Assembly: GCF_022201045.2 (NCBI RefSeq)
Contig: NC_068558.1
Location: forward strand, 41,187,501 to 41,251,500
Length of the DNA stretch: 64,000 bases
DNA from: Citrus sinensis
Taxonomy: Eukaryota; Streptophyta; Magnoliopsida; Sapindales; Rutaceae
Direction of reading: 5' to 3'
The position numbers and the translations under genes are program-made. Below are positions 23,943-36,423 of the stretch, piece after piece. The notes under the pieces are model-generated. The model was given only the letters and a program-made list of their open reading frames with translations, ran no database searches and was not told the DNA's origin. Within the stretch, counting starts at the first letter, position 1, and each line of letters opens with the position of its first letter.

Positions 23943-24373
23943 CAGCGGCGGATCTAAAAAAATAATTTATCGATGGTTAAATTAAATAATAGTAAAATAT
24001 TAAAATTTAAATTTAAATATATAATTTTTTTTTATAACACATTTACAGTTGTTCTCTACGTGATTTCATATTTTGAAAATGTTGTGCAATAAACTCATTA
24101 TCAACACTATAAAATACATCTTTTTTCTACATAAACAATCAAATTATCATTCATCCATTCATCTCACATCCAATTCCGAAATTCATTCCTCATAAATTTC
24201 ATTAACGAAAATGTTCTCTCTACTGTGGCTGTAGAAATTAAAAAAACGAGACTTATTGATAATTTGACAGGAATTATATAAAAATTTATTAATTTTTCTT
24301 TTAAACAAAAAAGGATAATTATTTTTTAGTAGGGGCTTGAGCCCCCGCTGGTCCTACACTACATCCGCCCCTT
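23943..24373. mobile_element. hAT-like remnant
   Basis: The left end reads CAGCGGCGGATCTA and the right end, reverse-complemented, reads AAGGGGCGGATGTAGTGTAG. Just inside the right end is ggggcttgagcccccgc. Terminal sequences close to CAGGGGCGGA are common in plant hAT non-autonomous elements. I could not find a clear 8-bp target duplication, so it may be truncated or old. Confidence 0.5.
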
Positions 24374-24901
24374 ATTATGCGGGACGATGAGTTTTTTTCA
24401 CATACTTCCCCTACATTTTTATTTACTGATAAGTGAAATTTTTGCATATTAGCCAACAATATGAAGTCACATTATGGATAGTGCAAGCAAAATAAGTGTA
24501 AAAGAACATGATAATTATAACTTGCATAATTTTTTTCTGTCAGCTTTACAATTGAACCCACAGTTTCTTGGATCACATATTGGAAACAGAGCTCTAACAG
24601 AGCAGTTGATCACCAAGATGAAACATGCAGAACTGGACTTTCCCTTCAACTTAGTAACACAAAACTTCTTCCAACATATAAAATCAATCCAAAAAAGCTT
24701 CCCAATCACAGTAAGTCAGTATCTATATACACAAGTAGAACAAGTCTGCCACAACAAGCCCACATGATGCCTGTCGACAACACCTTGGCCCTGATCGTGG
24801 CCCACTTCCGAATGCCAACAAAGATGTAACCACCAAGCAATTGATTGTAAGCATCGATGCACAGCTAATTACATTGCATCCGGAACATTTGCTAGACAAG
24901 G

Positions 24902-26647
24902 CTAGTTATGATTATGGCGAAATTGGAGAGGACCAAGCGTTTGAATCAACCTGAGAGACATTGAGATCAAGTAAACAGCCAGTAGCCCCCCTCCCAGGAT
25001 CCCATCAAGCCTCATGCCTCTCCCTGGCAAAACAACTATTGCCCAAAGCAACCCGCAAACTAATAATCCAAGCGTTTCCAGGAGATAAGGGTCCTTCGGA
25101 ATCACAACAGATGATGGATAATTATGCCAGCATGATCCAACAAGAGACAATCCCAATCCAAATATTATGTTAAAAATAGGACCTGCATAGCATCCCGATA
25201 CAGCAATCTGTGCTCCTTGTGCTCCTCCATTCAAAGCCATTGTTAGATTGGTGATCAAGTCGCCGATGGAGTTACCCCAAGCAAGGATTGTCAGCCCCAG
25301 AATTGAAGGACTTATTCCAAATATGTACCCAAGTGAGACCAACAAGGCTACTAATTCTTGAGCTGTGATATAGCTCCAAGTCACACTCATTAAGAACTCA
25401 CCTGCAAGCCAGGGGAATAAGCATTTTCTCGGAGGGCTTGATTTCTCTGTTGTAATGTATGCGAGAACCCCGAGCACTATCCCAAATAATAAACCAATTC
25501 CACAGACAATTAGGCAATTGAGACTGCCATCATCTACATCGTAAGGATTCCAAACGAGTGATAAGAGTACCGGAGCTAATGTTACAGAAGTAACAGCAAC
25601 TGGCTTAGACCATCTCTTCTCACAAACAACAGGAATTGTCAATCTTCTTGTCAAGTAAAGGGGCATCTCAAGAATACAAAGACACTTAGCACAAGATGTT
25701 GATGATCCTAAACAAAAGCAACATTTCTGGATATCTGCAGCAGTCTCATCTTCTGAAGTTCCTTCCTCTAAACAATTAGACTCTAATTTCTCATCGATTC
25801 CACTTAAAAGAGGCACACTTAGACCACTGCCATAACTTGAATCGAAATCTCTTTCACTTTCTTCACCAATAGCATGATCATAATACACAGTCGAGATGTA
25901 AACAACAATCACATAAACAACATACATAGAAGTAAACCCAACTGCTTCCCACAGGTTGATTTCTCCGCGAGTCAGTATCAGAATCAAGGATGCAAGAACC
26001 AGAAGGAAGAAGCCAACATCTCTCACAAAGGCATATTTTTCTACATGAACATGTCTACTATGCACAAAAATACTAATGATTCCAACCACAACACAACTAA
26101 CAAAGGAAGCACCACCAAGCACTGTATTAAGGCCAATGTCATTAGTACCGGTGCCCATAAAAGAAACTACAATAGCAAAAACATCAGGAGCGCCGTTGCC
26201 AAGAGCCAGGAGCGTAACCCCAGCAATTGTAGGGGACAATTTTAACAGCCTTGACAAACGTTCAAGTGAAGAGCAAAAATATTCAGAGGCTGTGTTTCCC
26301 AACAGATAGAACAGAACGAGAAGCCACAGAAATAACAAAATATAACCCAAAATTGGAAATCCTCCAAGATTGCAGTAAAATAGGTAAAGATAATTAATAT
26401 AGCCTTGAGAGACACAGGGGTTATTGTATTTTAGGTAAAGACATTTGGCTCTGTAATCATCTAACTTTTGAAAAGCCTTGCAGCCATGTTGATTTCTAAG
26501 GTTAAATGAATCATAAGTCCTGCCCAGAACAAGAAATTCTGAAGAGATGGAATATATAATCAAGGAAGCACTTGCCACTATGAGAAACGAAACGTTCAAG
26601 AATATCAAGTACTTCTTATGCTGAGAAGCAGGAACCAAGGTGCCCAT
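24902..26647 (-). CDS. Cation/calcium exchanger (CCX family), intronless
   Basis: This is a 581-residue CaCA-superfamily antiporter, paralogous to the gene at 20461-22245. An N-terminal hydrophobic segment (residues 13-33) and a short Cys-containing loop (56-92) precede the first helix cluster. The alpha-1 motif is canonical, GNGAPD at residues 150-155. Alpha-2 has GNSIGD at 458-463 followed by LITNLTMALNGG. An acidic loop (about 258-310) with several cysteines lies between the halves. The two paralogues share long stretches such as LVLFYLLGNTA, TIAGVTLLALGNGA and RRLTIPVV. The single exon is normal for this family. Transport role is inferred from family; substrate and membrane are not determined by sequence. 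Confidence 0.94.
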   Translation of the reverse strand: MGTLVPASQHKKYLIFLNVSFLIVASASLIIYSISSEFLVLGRTYDSFNLRNQHGCKAFQKLDDYRAKCLYLKYNNPCVSQGYINYLYLFYCNLGGFPILGYILLFLWLLVLFYLLGNTASEYFCSSLERLSRLLKLSPTIAGVTLLALGNGAPDVFAIVVSFMGTGTNDIGLNTVLGGASFVSCVVVGIISIFVHSRHVHVEKYAFVRDVGFFLLVLASLILILTRGEINLWEAVGFTSMYVVYVIVVYISTVYYDHAIGEESERDFDSSYGSGLSVPLLSGIDEKLESNCLEEGTSEDETAADIQKCCFCLGSSTSCAKCLCILEMPLYLTRRLTIPVVCEKRWSKPVAVTSVTLAPVLLSLVWNPYDVDDGSLNCLIVCGIGLLFGIVLGVLAYITTEKSSPPRKCLFPWLAGEFLMSVTWSYITAQELVALLVSLGYIFGISPSILGLTILAWGNSIGDLITNLTMALNGGAQGAQIAVSGCYAGPIFNIIFGLGLSLVGSCWHNYPSSVVIPKDPYLLETLGLLVCGLLWAIVVLPGRGMRLDGILGGGLLAVYLISMSLRLIQTLGPLQFRHNHN

Positions 26648-28842
26648 AAAGAAACTTAAAAATCAAAGCAACAAGATGAATGGAACTAAATAATGATCCA
26701 ATAACTGGCCATGTGGAATTTCCAGCTAAAAATAACAACTAACCTTGACTTAATGCTTAAGCAAGCCATTAGGGGAAGGGCAATTCAAGAAACTCCTGTG
26801 CAGGCTAAACAAAAGCAAAATGGGATCTTGGCAAGCAACAGTTTAAAAGCAAATCCAACTGGAGATTTCCATGCACAGTGGGGGAGCTTCAATTTTTATT
26901 TTCATTTTGATTTTGAAGGTGTTTGATAGCGACTCGGTTACCATACTCAGTGGTACACTTGTCACACAACTGCACAATCTCATCGCAGCAAACGTGGGAT
27001 CTAACTTTTGCATGGAGCGTAGAGTCCATGTGTCGGTTTAGTTAGTTTACATGTCTTTATTCAAATCAAGATGTGGAGCTGATGCCGGATGCATCAAGAG
27101 TCCAGCACACGTGTCCTGATCTTAATGGTAAAGGAAACCACGGCGCCAACCTTTTTGTGCGTGTGTTTGTTTCTTTACCCCCATTACTTTTGGGATAACA
27201 TTGCTTTTAAACGGCCGCGTTGAATTGAATGACAGCAGCCCAACCAATGACGCTTCCCGGGTTCCCCGTTTTCAGGTTATCATCTTTGGTTGGGACGTTG
27301 GGTGGAGAGGCAAGTATCTGTTGGCACTTCAATGTCTTTTCTGAAATTTTGGAATCAAATTTGACATGATATCCTTAACGATTGGACCATGGGGGAATAA
27401 TCCTTTTGTGATCATTTAGGTAAAGCTTATTTTGTGATCATCACAAAAATTAGGATGGCAGGCATCTTTACTTTTTTGTGCTGGATGGAATATGGATGTG
27501 TTGGCCTGGATCTTTCCCTTCAACATAATTCAGACACGGTTTGATATTACTTATCTCATAGTCATTTCAATTTCATAAATTTTTTTTAATTTTTTTAACT
27601 ATTATTTGTTTTTTTTCAATAGAATTTTTTAACATTAAATAAGTTATTTTATTTCTATCAGAAAAAAAAATTAAAATTTTAAGTTTTTGAGAGTAAAAGT
27701 TAATTTTTTTTAAAATATTAAAATATTAAAATGTCTAAAATATCTTTTATTTATTTGACGATTTTATTTTATTACTTACATAATATAACTTTAAAAAACT
27801 GACAAATTAGAATAATTTTATAGTTTAAAAAAATACTCTTATTGACAACTAAACAACTTAATTTTCTTTTTTCACGAAAGCATTATTTGTAAAACCTCTG
27901 CTAACAAAAATTCAACTTAAAAAAATCATATTTAAAAAGCTATACCAAACAAAAACCTTAATCATTCACCAAGCATAGCGGCATGGATAATTCAATATAA
28001 CTCCACAAATCATGGCTTATTTTCTAAGTTAAATGAAAGAGACGTGGAGTAACTTAATAAAATAAGCACACCCTTATTAAAAAATTAGCACTTTAACTGG
28101 AATCCATCATCACTGTACTCAAGTCTCTCAGTGTAATGTCACTATATTAAAATTGATGTCATACATTGGTGCTAAGTAAATCTTGACGTCTTGATAAATG
28201 CACTGATAGGAATAATGTCGCTGATGTCGACGAATTATATAATAAATACACGACATAAGATTTTTGGATTGATTGCTGAAGCTGTAATAAGCTGTGTAAA
28301 TGGATCAGGAACAAAGTGTCAATGCGAAGTAACAGAGGTTAGAAAATGAAGTTTAACCAATTGGGGAACCAATGAGAATTAAAAGATCGATGGCTGCTTT
28401 GTCACCGTAGTGTCAATGGTTCAATGTTCCGGTGGATAGGCTCCACCTGTCAAGTTAAGGTTGAATGTATTTGCTAATCAACTAATAAGGCAATGGCAGC
28501 ATCTCAGTTCAGAGCCCATCCACTTTTTGATATTTAAAATTTTTTGTGCTGTCGTAACTCTCAATCAATCCATTTACCGACCACCGAAAAAGAAAAAGAA
28601 AATGAAACTCCTAATCAATCCTTTTCGCAATCGAAAAAGTTCGGTTCACATTGAGTAAGGATAATGTATAAGATCATTAAATTATTGAAGACCATACAAC
28701 TAACTTTCTTTTTTTTTTTTTTACGTTTGCCCATTGGATTTGTTCTAGAGTCACATCCCATCACTGTTTACGTTCCATTTTTCAAGCTCAATAACTTCTT
28801 TAAGATCAATATGGATTTTCAGAGCCATTGGATTTTATTAAA
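26648..28842. other. Intergenic region, upstream of minus-strand CCX
   Basis: Holds the promoter side of the minus-strand CCX gene and then AT-rich sequence with T and A runs (27570-27960). No gene is visible. A possible element at about 27540-27960 was considered but its ends do not match well. Confidence 0.5.
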
Positions 28843-29433
28843 GGGTAATTTTTAAAAATCTCCTTTGAAGTTTGAACTTATTGTAAGTAGATGGCGAGAA
28901 TTTATTTATTTATAAAAAAATTTTTACCATCAGTTAATTTTAACATTAACCGTTAGTTGACTGTACAAATATAATATTATCCTTAACAATAGTTTATAGA
29001 CTGACATAACTAAAAAAAAACTAAAATTATTAGCGTGAAAAGCACAAACCCTATTTTTTGACAATTTTATCCTTGTCAATTCCAAAGATTTACAATATCA
29101 TAGGTAAAGATTATGACTATTTCATTTTTAAGTTTTTAATTTTATATTTCTTGTAGGAACTTTAAGAAAATATCAATAATTTAAAGAGGATTTTTCAAGT
29201 TTTTAATTTTATCTTTTTTGTAGTAACTTTAAGAAAATATCAATAATTTAAAGAGAGTAAAATAGCTAACAATTTTGGTTTTTTTTTAGTTATTTTTATC
29301 TACAAACTATTGTTAAGGGTAATATTATCTTTACACAGTCAACTAACGGTAGAGAATTTTTTATAAATAAATCAATTCTCGCCATCTACTTATAATAAGT
29401 CCAAACCTCAGGGGAGGTTTTTAAAAATTACCC
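28843..29433. mobile_element. 591-bp MULE MITE with long inverted repeats
   Basis: The ends read GGGTAATTTTTAAAAATCTC and, on the other strand, GGGTAATTTTTAAAAACCTC. The inverted arms extend some 200 bases (for example actattgttaagggtaatat against its complement). The exact 10-bp direct repeat ttttattaaa is at 28833-28842 and 29434-29443. The interior contains a 66-bp tandem duplication (tttaagaaaatatcaataat at 29160 and about 29226). It has no coding capacity. Confidence 0.9.
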
Positions 29434-29725
29434 TTTTATTAAATGTTATCGGTGTAACCATTCATTAATTAAGTGATCAACTATTTTTATTGTCACACGT
29501 GTCAGTATTGAGTAAAAAGTTGAAGTTTTCTTCCAATTATTTGGAGGCAGGTAATCAGCCCAACAAATTTTATTGAGGCGTGATCTTGAGTATATTTACT
29601 ATCTAAGTATAAAAAATATCAATATATATAATATTAAAGAAAGAAAAAACATCACCAATCAATTGACTTAATTTTTTTTTTTTTTCATTTCTTTCTCTAA
29701 CACTTTATCTCATCTCACCATAAAT

Positions 29726-31477
29726 TAGGGATAGCAAAATGTCAAACTCGGGCCAGGCTTGTCAGAGCTTGACTCTGGCATGTCTTCTGTCAATCCAAGC
29801 TTGGCCAGATTTTTTTAGCCGAGCCAAAAAGCTTGAATTTTATATTTTTAAAAAAACTTATTGCATTTTACAAATTTTTAATTTGTAAAATATTGATTTT
29901 TTGTTGGATTAGACTTCAAAGTAAGAGTTATAGAATTTAAAACTATGTTAAATAGGCCAAAACTACTTTGCATCACGAGTATCGTACCCCATTCGTTTGT
30001 CATTTACCAAACTCAACGTTGGATTTAATCTGACGATTGAGAGAAAAACACACAGAGAAATAGAGTAACCGGCGAGGGAAGTAATGGGCCGGTCAGCAAG
30101 ACTGGTAAAGGAGCAGATATAATACAAAATGACATTCACACCACGTTAAGCCCCACGCTAACCCCCGAACGCAGCGTTTTGTTAACTAACATACGCGCAT
30201 CGTTCGTATCTCACTCTCTCCCTCCGAATTTCACCCACCATTCTCTTGTTCATCCTCACCACACTCTGTCGGCGGCTCTTTCTCTCTCCCCTCCAAATCC
30301 AGCAGCTGTAGATCACGGGTCACTATCTCTCCCCCTCCAAATCTAACCATAGTGGGTCATGGGTCACTCTCTCCCCCCTCCAAAAATCACCGATCGTGTT
30401 TTCCACTCTCTTCAAATTTCATTAATCCACTCTCTCTCTCTCTTCCCCGTATCATTTTTACCTTATTGCGCTGAGAGGAAAAAAAATCCTTGTTGACAAA
30501 ATTTTGATTAATAAAAGGAAAAGGAGACAAAAATCGACATTGAATTAATTGAACTCGAACCACAATTTAGATAAAAATCTAACAATCATGCAAAAATTAT
30601 CTTTAATCTACAAGAAGCATATTCTTTTTCCGTTCAAGTTTGAAGATCGTTGTTTACAATCATGATACCAGTGGTATTTATCGCCGAAACAAAAGAACAC
30701 AACCAGTCTTGCTAAACTGAAGCATAAGAGACCATACACTCTGATTCTACATGTCTGAAAATAATTTGCCTAAAAGAGGGAGAGAGTGAGAGAGCGTGTC
30801 TTGCGAACGGTACGTCTGTGCTGAGAAGTCAATGTGTAACCGTGAAAATATATAGTATTAATCTCACAACGCAACTTAATCAACAAATAAATCCCCAATT
30901 TTGCAAATAAAAACTCAATCTTCTTTGCGAACATTGACCCTATAAGTTGAATACCTTGTTTTACTATAATAAAACCTAACTAATAAATATTCAGTACTCC
31001 ATCACAGCTTTTTCAAAAATAGTTTCAAGACAACAATGCTGACGACCATCGCCTGCAAAACTTCATCTGTGGGAAGAATTGCAAATGATGCTTACAGCCT
31101 TACACGGGAGTGTTATTTTTTTGTTTTCGATTTACAGGTTCTACGTCTTTAGCCAGTTACCCGTTTTTTAAATGTTAAATCTCGGCCGTCAAATATCTTC
31201 CTTCCCAATCTAAAGACTCATTTGCTATAAGACAAAGGAGTGGGGTACGAAACCCATGACTCAACATAGCTGGATCCATGTTAAATATATGTAAAATAAT
31301 ATATTTTAATTAAATTATATTTTTTTTTTAATTTTTGAGTATTTATTGAACTTTGAAACTAGGCTTATTTCACCTAAAAAGTCTGAACCTGAATATTTAT
31401 AAAATATGTTTGGGTCAGGCCATGTTCGACCCAAACACCTAAGACTTGGGTCCAGCAAGATTTCTCTGCCATCCCTA
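29726..31477. mobile_element. 1.75-kb hAT-like non-autonomous element
   Basis: The left end reads TAGGGATAGCAAAATG and the right end, reverse-complemented, reads TAGGGATGGCAGAGAAA. Such TAGGG(A/T)GGCA ends are typical of plant hAT elements. Subterminal blocks on both sides carry gggcc/gggtc-containing words. The nearby cataaatt and cctaaatt could be a decayed 8-bp target duplication (7 of 8), but they do not abut both ends equally. The interior includes a CT-rich stretch (30205-30450) that looks like a gene leader, possibly captured. No transposase frame is seen. Confidence 0.6.
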
Positions 31478-31630
31478 CCCCCTAAATTAAATTTACCCTC
31501 AACAAAGTTAGTGGCTTTGTGTTGGGGAGATAGATCATATGACCTGTGAAACCAGTTAGTGGTTACCGGTGTCCATAAATGGGACGTGAACTGAATGCAA
31601 ATGGGGTTTCCATAGAATGAGTGTTTATAA

Positions 31631-31730
31631 TATCCGAGAACTCAGGTATTGGGCTTAAGATCCATAATAGAAAGACTGCCTACTTTATTCGAGAACTCAG
31701 ATATTGGGCTGAGATCCATAATCATGGCCC
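31631..31730. repeat. 55-bp tandem duplication upstream of the DnaJ-like gene
   Basis: Two copies of cgagaactca followed by g/atattgggct and gatccataat begin at 31635 and 31690. They lie about 250-340 bases upstream of the start codon and could sit in the promoter or leader. Confidence 0.75.
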
Positions 31731-31975
31731 ATTAAGAGCGATACATATTGGGTCAACCCGGCTCATAAAGCAGATTGAACTGTCACCAACAACCTTCTTC
31801 CTTTGTATTATTGACGTTTATAAGCATTGTGGCGCAAACATCGACTTAAATTCAGCGATTTCTCCAAAGCTCCCTCCCGTCACTCAGATTACCACAATAC
31901 CCATTTCGTTAATTCCCTATATATTCAATAATATTCTTCTGCCTTTACGGTTTGGTCCATAATTTTTAGCCCCCA

Positions 31976-33928
31976 ATGGATTCTACTTTGAGAATGGCTT
32001 CATCTATTGTTCTGCCCATTTCTCCTTCTTATTCACCAAAGCTGAATCATGGTAGTATTAACAGTTGTAAGGTCGGTTATGGGTTTCAATTCAGCGTTTG
32101 CGGCTCCAGCAGGAGAATCTGCGCTGTCTCTCCCAACGGCTCTGTTTCGCCCTCTGGAGTCTGTCACTTCTCTTTTATTTACTTTTAAATTTTTAATGTT
32201 CTAATTTATTTTTTTCAAATTCAATTTACTCATTTATAAACTGCAAATCTATTGTTTACTAGCCGTTTATTTATTATTCTAAAAGAAAATTTATCGATAT
32301 TATGAAATGCGGTGTACTCTGATCTTGAAGTTCTTGTTCTGCTAATTTTATGTTTTGAGTTCCATTAACATTAATTACATTGATGATATACTAATTCTTT
32401 GTTGTTTAGGATAAAAGCACATTGTGAAAATTTAATTTAGAGCCACATTAATGTGATTAGCAATTCATCTATTACCTTTATAAAGGCAAGCCGGTTGAGT
32501 TCTTTATTAATACTGTACTAATGATAGGCAGATGTTTTATTGATATGTTTGTTTCTTTTTATTGTTTCCTCTTTCCCCTTGTATGGGTTGGATGGAGGGG
32601 TCCATGTGAAAGTATTAATTACTTTTTTTTTAATCTTCCAATTGGAAAGTTTTGTGAACAAAATATGAGAGGCTTTCTTAAGTATGAATCTCCCAGCTGC
32701 CTGATTTATTTGCTCGGGATGTAATTGCTTGCTCATTCTTGTGACTGCATTTGTTTCTCATTGTTGTGGTGGTCTTAGTTTTGCATGATTGAATAGATTG
32801 AAGTAGTTTATGCCTTTTCTTTAGCTTGAGATTATATTCTTCTTTAAAATAATTTGGTTGCAGTAACACATCTTAAAACATACTTTTATTGCAGTCTGAG
32901 TCAAGTTCAACTGGAAATGAGCAAAGACGCAGAAGCAGTCTTGAATCCCTGTTTTGTTACGATAAGCCTATACCGGAGGAAAGAATAGAAAAGCCAATTG
33001 GTCTATCACTGTCTGAGAAGGTAATTGGGGATAATCCCAGGTGTACGGAATGCAAAGCAAAAGGTGCAGTCCTTTGTGCCACCTGCTCTGGTTCAGGCTT
33101 ATATGTTGACTCTATATTAGAGAGCCAGGGCATCATTGTCAAAGTCCGCTGTCTAGGTAAAGTTCCTCCTTCTGATTCGTCAATGCATGTATATCTTGTT
33201 GGATATTATGCCCTCTGTAATCTTCTCTCACTCCTGAATTGACTGTCTTGACCAGTATTTTTGATTCAGTTTTATGAAAAATCATTTGGTTTGGATTTGT
33301 ATTATCAGAAAAGTTTTACTACGTACGCTTCCACTTGCCTTGCCTATAATGTGTACAACCTTTAATTGATGTTGTCATATATTATTTCCTTTAAGGCCCA
33401 CTTTGCAGTTTTTGTTACTTTCATTATTTTGCTTTTTTTCTCTATTGATATATTTCTTGTCATCACTTAATTCATTTCAAAATATCCTAAACTTAATGGT
33501 AGTATTGGATGTTTAAAATGCTTTGTTCTCCTTATAAAATCGTTGGATCCAATGGAATGCAATCGCCTGTTTAACCTTCAAACTTACTTCTTTAAATCTC
33601 CTTAGTAAATTCATTGGAGTCTACTCTTTTGTCAGTTTCTGTAGTGGAGAATCCTTAAGTTTTACTACCATGTAAGATGTGTGAATCAAGATGATGAAAC
33701 TATATAGTTATTGAAATTTGGCTGTCTTCATCAAGTGTAAGGAGATTCTGTCAACAATCTTGTGTGTGTCAGAGTCACTTAACCGTTAAATATCCAGTTT
33801 TGTGTTGCTCATTACTTTTGGCAAACACAATGTTCTAAGGTGACAATTGTAACTGTGCAGGTTGTGGGGGAACCGGTAATATTATGTGTGCAGAATGTGG
33901 TGGCCGTGGTTATTGTGGACCCAAATAA
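31976..33928 (+). CDS. Plastid DnaJ-type Cys-rich zinc-finger protein
   Basis: A 170-residue protein from three exons: 31976-32158, 32895-33156 and 33861-33928. Residues 1 to about 55 are Ser-rich with basic residues, as in a chloroplast transit peptide. The C-terminal half holds four CxxC pairs at residues 111/114, 122/125, 147/150 and 158/161, within CTECKAKG, CATCSGSG, CLGCGGTG and CAECGGRG. This is the DnaJ cysteine-rich zinc-binding fold without a J domain. Plant plastid proteins of this type (BSD2, LQY1, PSA2) act in folding or redox assembly of Rubisco and photosystem proteins; which one this matches I cannot say. The middle segment SLESLFCYDKPIPEERIEKP is probably specific to its subgroup. 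The gene ends 890 bases from the convergent CTL gene. Confidence 0.88.
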
Positions 33929-33951
33929 GCCGTGTGGTTTGCTTGTCTTCC

Positions 33952-34055
33952 TTTATCAGATTTTGTTGTTGCCTTATATTGCCACACTCATGCAGTCAAG
34001 TCATTTATCAGATTTTGTTGTTGGCTTGCACTGCAACACTCACGCTGTCAAGTCA
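33952..34055. repeat. 52-bp tandem duplication just after the DnaJ-like stop codon
   Basis: Two adjacent copies start tttatcagattttgttgttg at 33952 and 34004 and continue with diverged cttgcactgcaacactca-type sequence to gtcaagtca. They begin 24 bases past the stop codon and so probably lie in the 3' UTR. Confidence 0.8.
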
Positions 34056-34818
34056 AATTTATTTCTTGGCACGTGGTTTCTAACGGAGCATTTGGTTCAA
34101 TGGTAATTTATATTGATTATAGTGGAGAACAATTATAAAAGTTACAAGCATTGTATCTTATTCTGATTCTCTGTAACGTTCTTTTTCCTCTGTATCGCAT
34201 ATTTTTCTGCTGTTGAATTGTTGACTTTGAGTGCTTTTTCCTTATCACCAAATGTTGTCTCTTGCAAGTTGATTTTCCAATTGCTCTGTTCTGTCCTCAA
34301 TACATGGAAAGAATACAGCTCTATATGTACTTTTGAAGATAAAGATCAAAATGAATTTAAAACTTATTGTGGAAGAACTAATAAATTTAAGATAGGTTAG
34401 GTGGGTTTCTGACCTCTAATGCATTGGAATAAGATCCTCTTTTGCTAGCTATCATTGGGTTTGAATTGCCGTGTATGATGAAAGAAAAATGACTCGTTTT
34501 ATTGAATCTCTTGATTTTGAAGCTGATATAAAATCGACTGGAATAATTGTATGCTATTTACCAAACTGAAGGAAAAGAGGGGGCAAAAAAAAAAAAAAAA
34601 AAAGAGTTCCGGCAATTTTGTTTTGACGTGCAACCTTTCTCTTCGCTGAATTTTCATCAAACTTCTGTGCTAACTAGTGAAATATTGATGACTCGATGTT
34701 ACTTGCTTTTCTTCATCAACGATGTTTCTCTAGGTGGTGAAAAGTGAAAATTTTCAACATCAACGTATGATGTATATTCCTGTAAGAGCTAGATTCTGTT
34801 GGATGTGCTGCTAGATTT

Positions 34819-36423
34819 TCATTCAGGGGCTTGGTACTGTTCCCACAGTTGAGCAGGGTCAGGGCTTGCTATCTGTTCATTTTGATATCTCTGAAGCTCT
34901 TGAATGCGAGCTGGGATTGTTGAATCAAATCGAGGGTGCAGAGGGTTCTCTGCATAAGCTACGTAGTAAGCTGAAACACATGCTAGTGGCCATGCTGTAG
35001 CTGTACGGAACTGAAAAAAGAGCAAAGAATACCAAAGTTAGTTTCTCAGGTTTGGAGATGAGGTATTCTCAGGTTTGAAAATGACATATGTTTACAATTC
35101 TCCGAAAGATCTGTAGTTTTACCATGAAATAGCCAATGAGGAAAGCATAGATAGACACTTCTGTAGCATAGCTCTTATGAACAGCCAGTGCCCAGGTTCC
35201 TCCAACTAAGGCGCTCACAGCACCACCTGCCACCCCACTGAAGAAACAGAATGCTCCCGTGAGATCCGAGTTTATCAGAGTTTCCATCCCTGCCCTCTTG
35301 AACATTTCCCATGTATCAACAGATGCCTGGATAAAGCCCTTATTATAAACTCCTACATGTACAAAACCCCATCTATTTCCATGCGCTGCAAGAGTTGAAG
35401 CAACAGCTGAATAACAATCGGCACACGAGAACAGGAACTCGTCTCTTTCTCCTGCAATCGCATTGATGGTTCGTGCTGAACCCCATATGCTTCCAAAGAT
35501 TGGCACGAACACTGAGCCAATGTACACACTACCCATCAAGTACTTGATTGTGTCGCGAAAAGCAATTTCTGTCTCCATATCTGCGCCGTATGCGAAGTGT
35601 ATGTACCTGACCCGTGAGATTGTAACTAGCAGTACATTTTTTATCACGTGCATACTCCAGGCCAAGCTGAGCAAAATCACCGCTATGAACAAGATGTCTA
35701 AGGTAGTTCCTATTGCAGTTGCTCCTCCAATCCCAGAAACCAAGAAAGAGGAATACACAGCGCTGAGAATGATCGAAAGAGTGACCAAAATCGCAGTTCT
35801 AGCTGGAGGGAAAGCTGCGGAGACTGATAAGATTTTGCCGGCATATTCAAATCTGGGATTTACCCAACAAGTGTAGATGGATTGAATGACGCCAGCAATG
35901 ATAGCAACAGCACCTGTTGATAAACTTGCAGCAGAGTTAATTACCAGAAGCAGTATGCCAAACGCACAAGTCATCAAGGGGCCAAGCCAGAAGCATATTC
36001 TCATGGCTTTTGAAGGTTTGCTTTGAGTCATCCATTGCCAAGCCAAAGAAAGAATTCCAGCACTTGCTGCGGAAGCAAGCAGTGGAGGGTACCATTTCTT
36101 CGGTTGGAAATGGTGCTTCCCAGACAAAACAACACCGCGGATTGCTAAGAAGATTGTTAAGACTGCGATTAAGATGAAGTGAAGGTAGAAAAGGAACTGA
36201 AAGAGCTTTCTCAGGAATTGACCCGCCACCGTTGCTTCAATCCGCGGGGAGCTTGATTCTTGAACCTGTGATCAAAAAACAAGAAATTGAGGAGCAAGAA
36301 AACAGAGTAACAGCAAATGAGAAAATGTGATGAGCTCACTGTGTTTGTGGCAGTGGATGAAGCCCTTTGTTCTTGAATTGTTGTTATATTGAAGCTCTGC
36401 TTCCGCATTTCTTGTATCTTCAC
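34819..36423 (-). CDS. Choline transporter-like (CTL/SLC44, PNS1-type) membrane protein
   Basis: A 472-residue polytopic membrane protein read from three minus-strand exons: 36423-36340, 36265-35123 and 35010-34819. Splice sites are GT-AG and all three exons end on whole codons. Residues 1-40 are hydrophilic; about nine to ten hydrophobic segments follow. The family-typical C-terminal half contains NVLLVTISRVRYIHFAYG, GSVFVPIFGSIWGSARTIN and HGNRWGFVHVGVYNKGF, close to the conserved CTL region. Plant members of this family act in choline and lipid homeostasis, vesicle traffic and plasmodesmata; substrate here is inferred. An open frame could start at a GTG inside exon 2, but the upstream exon supplies an ATG and a family-like N-terminus, so I prefer it. 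The gene is convergent with the DnaJ-like gene. Confidence 0.88.

Noticed and set aside
27540..27960. Possible MITE starting ggtttgatattac and ending accaaacaaaaacctt
   Set aside because: The ends match only loosely after reverse complementing and there is no convincing target duplication.
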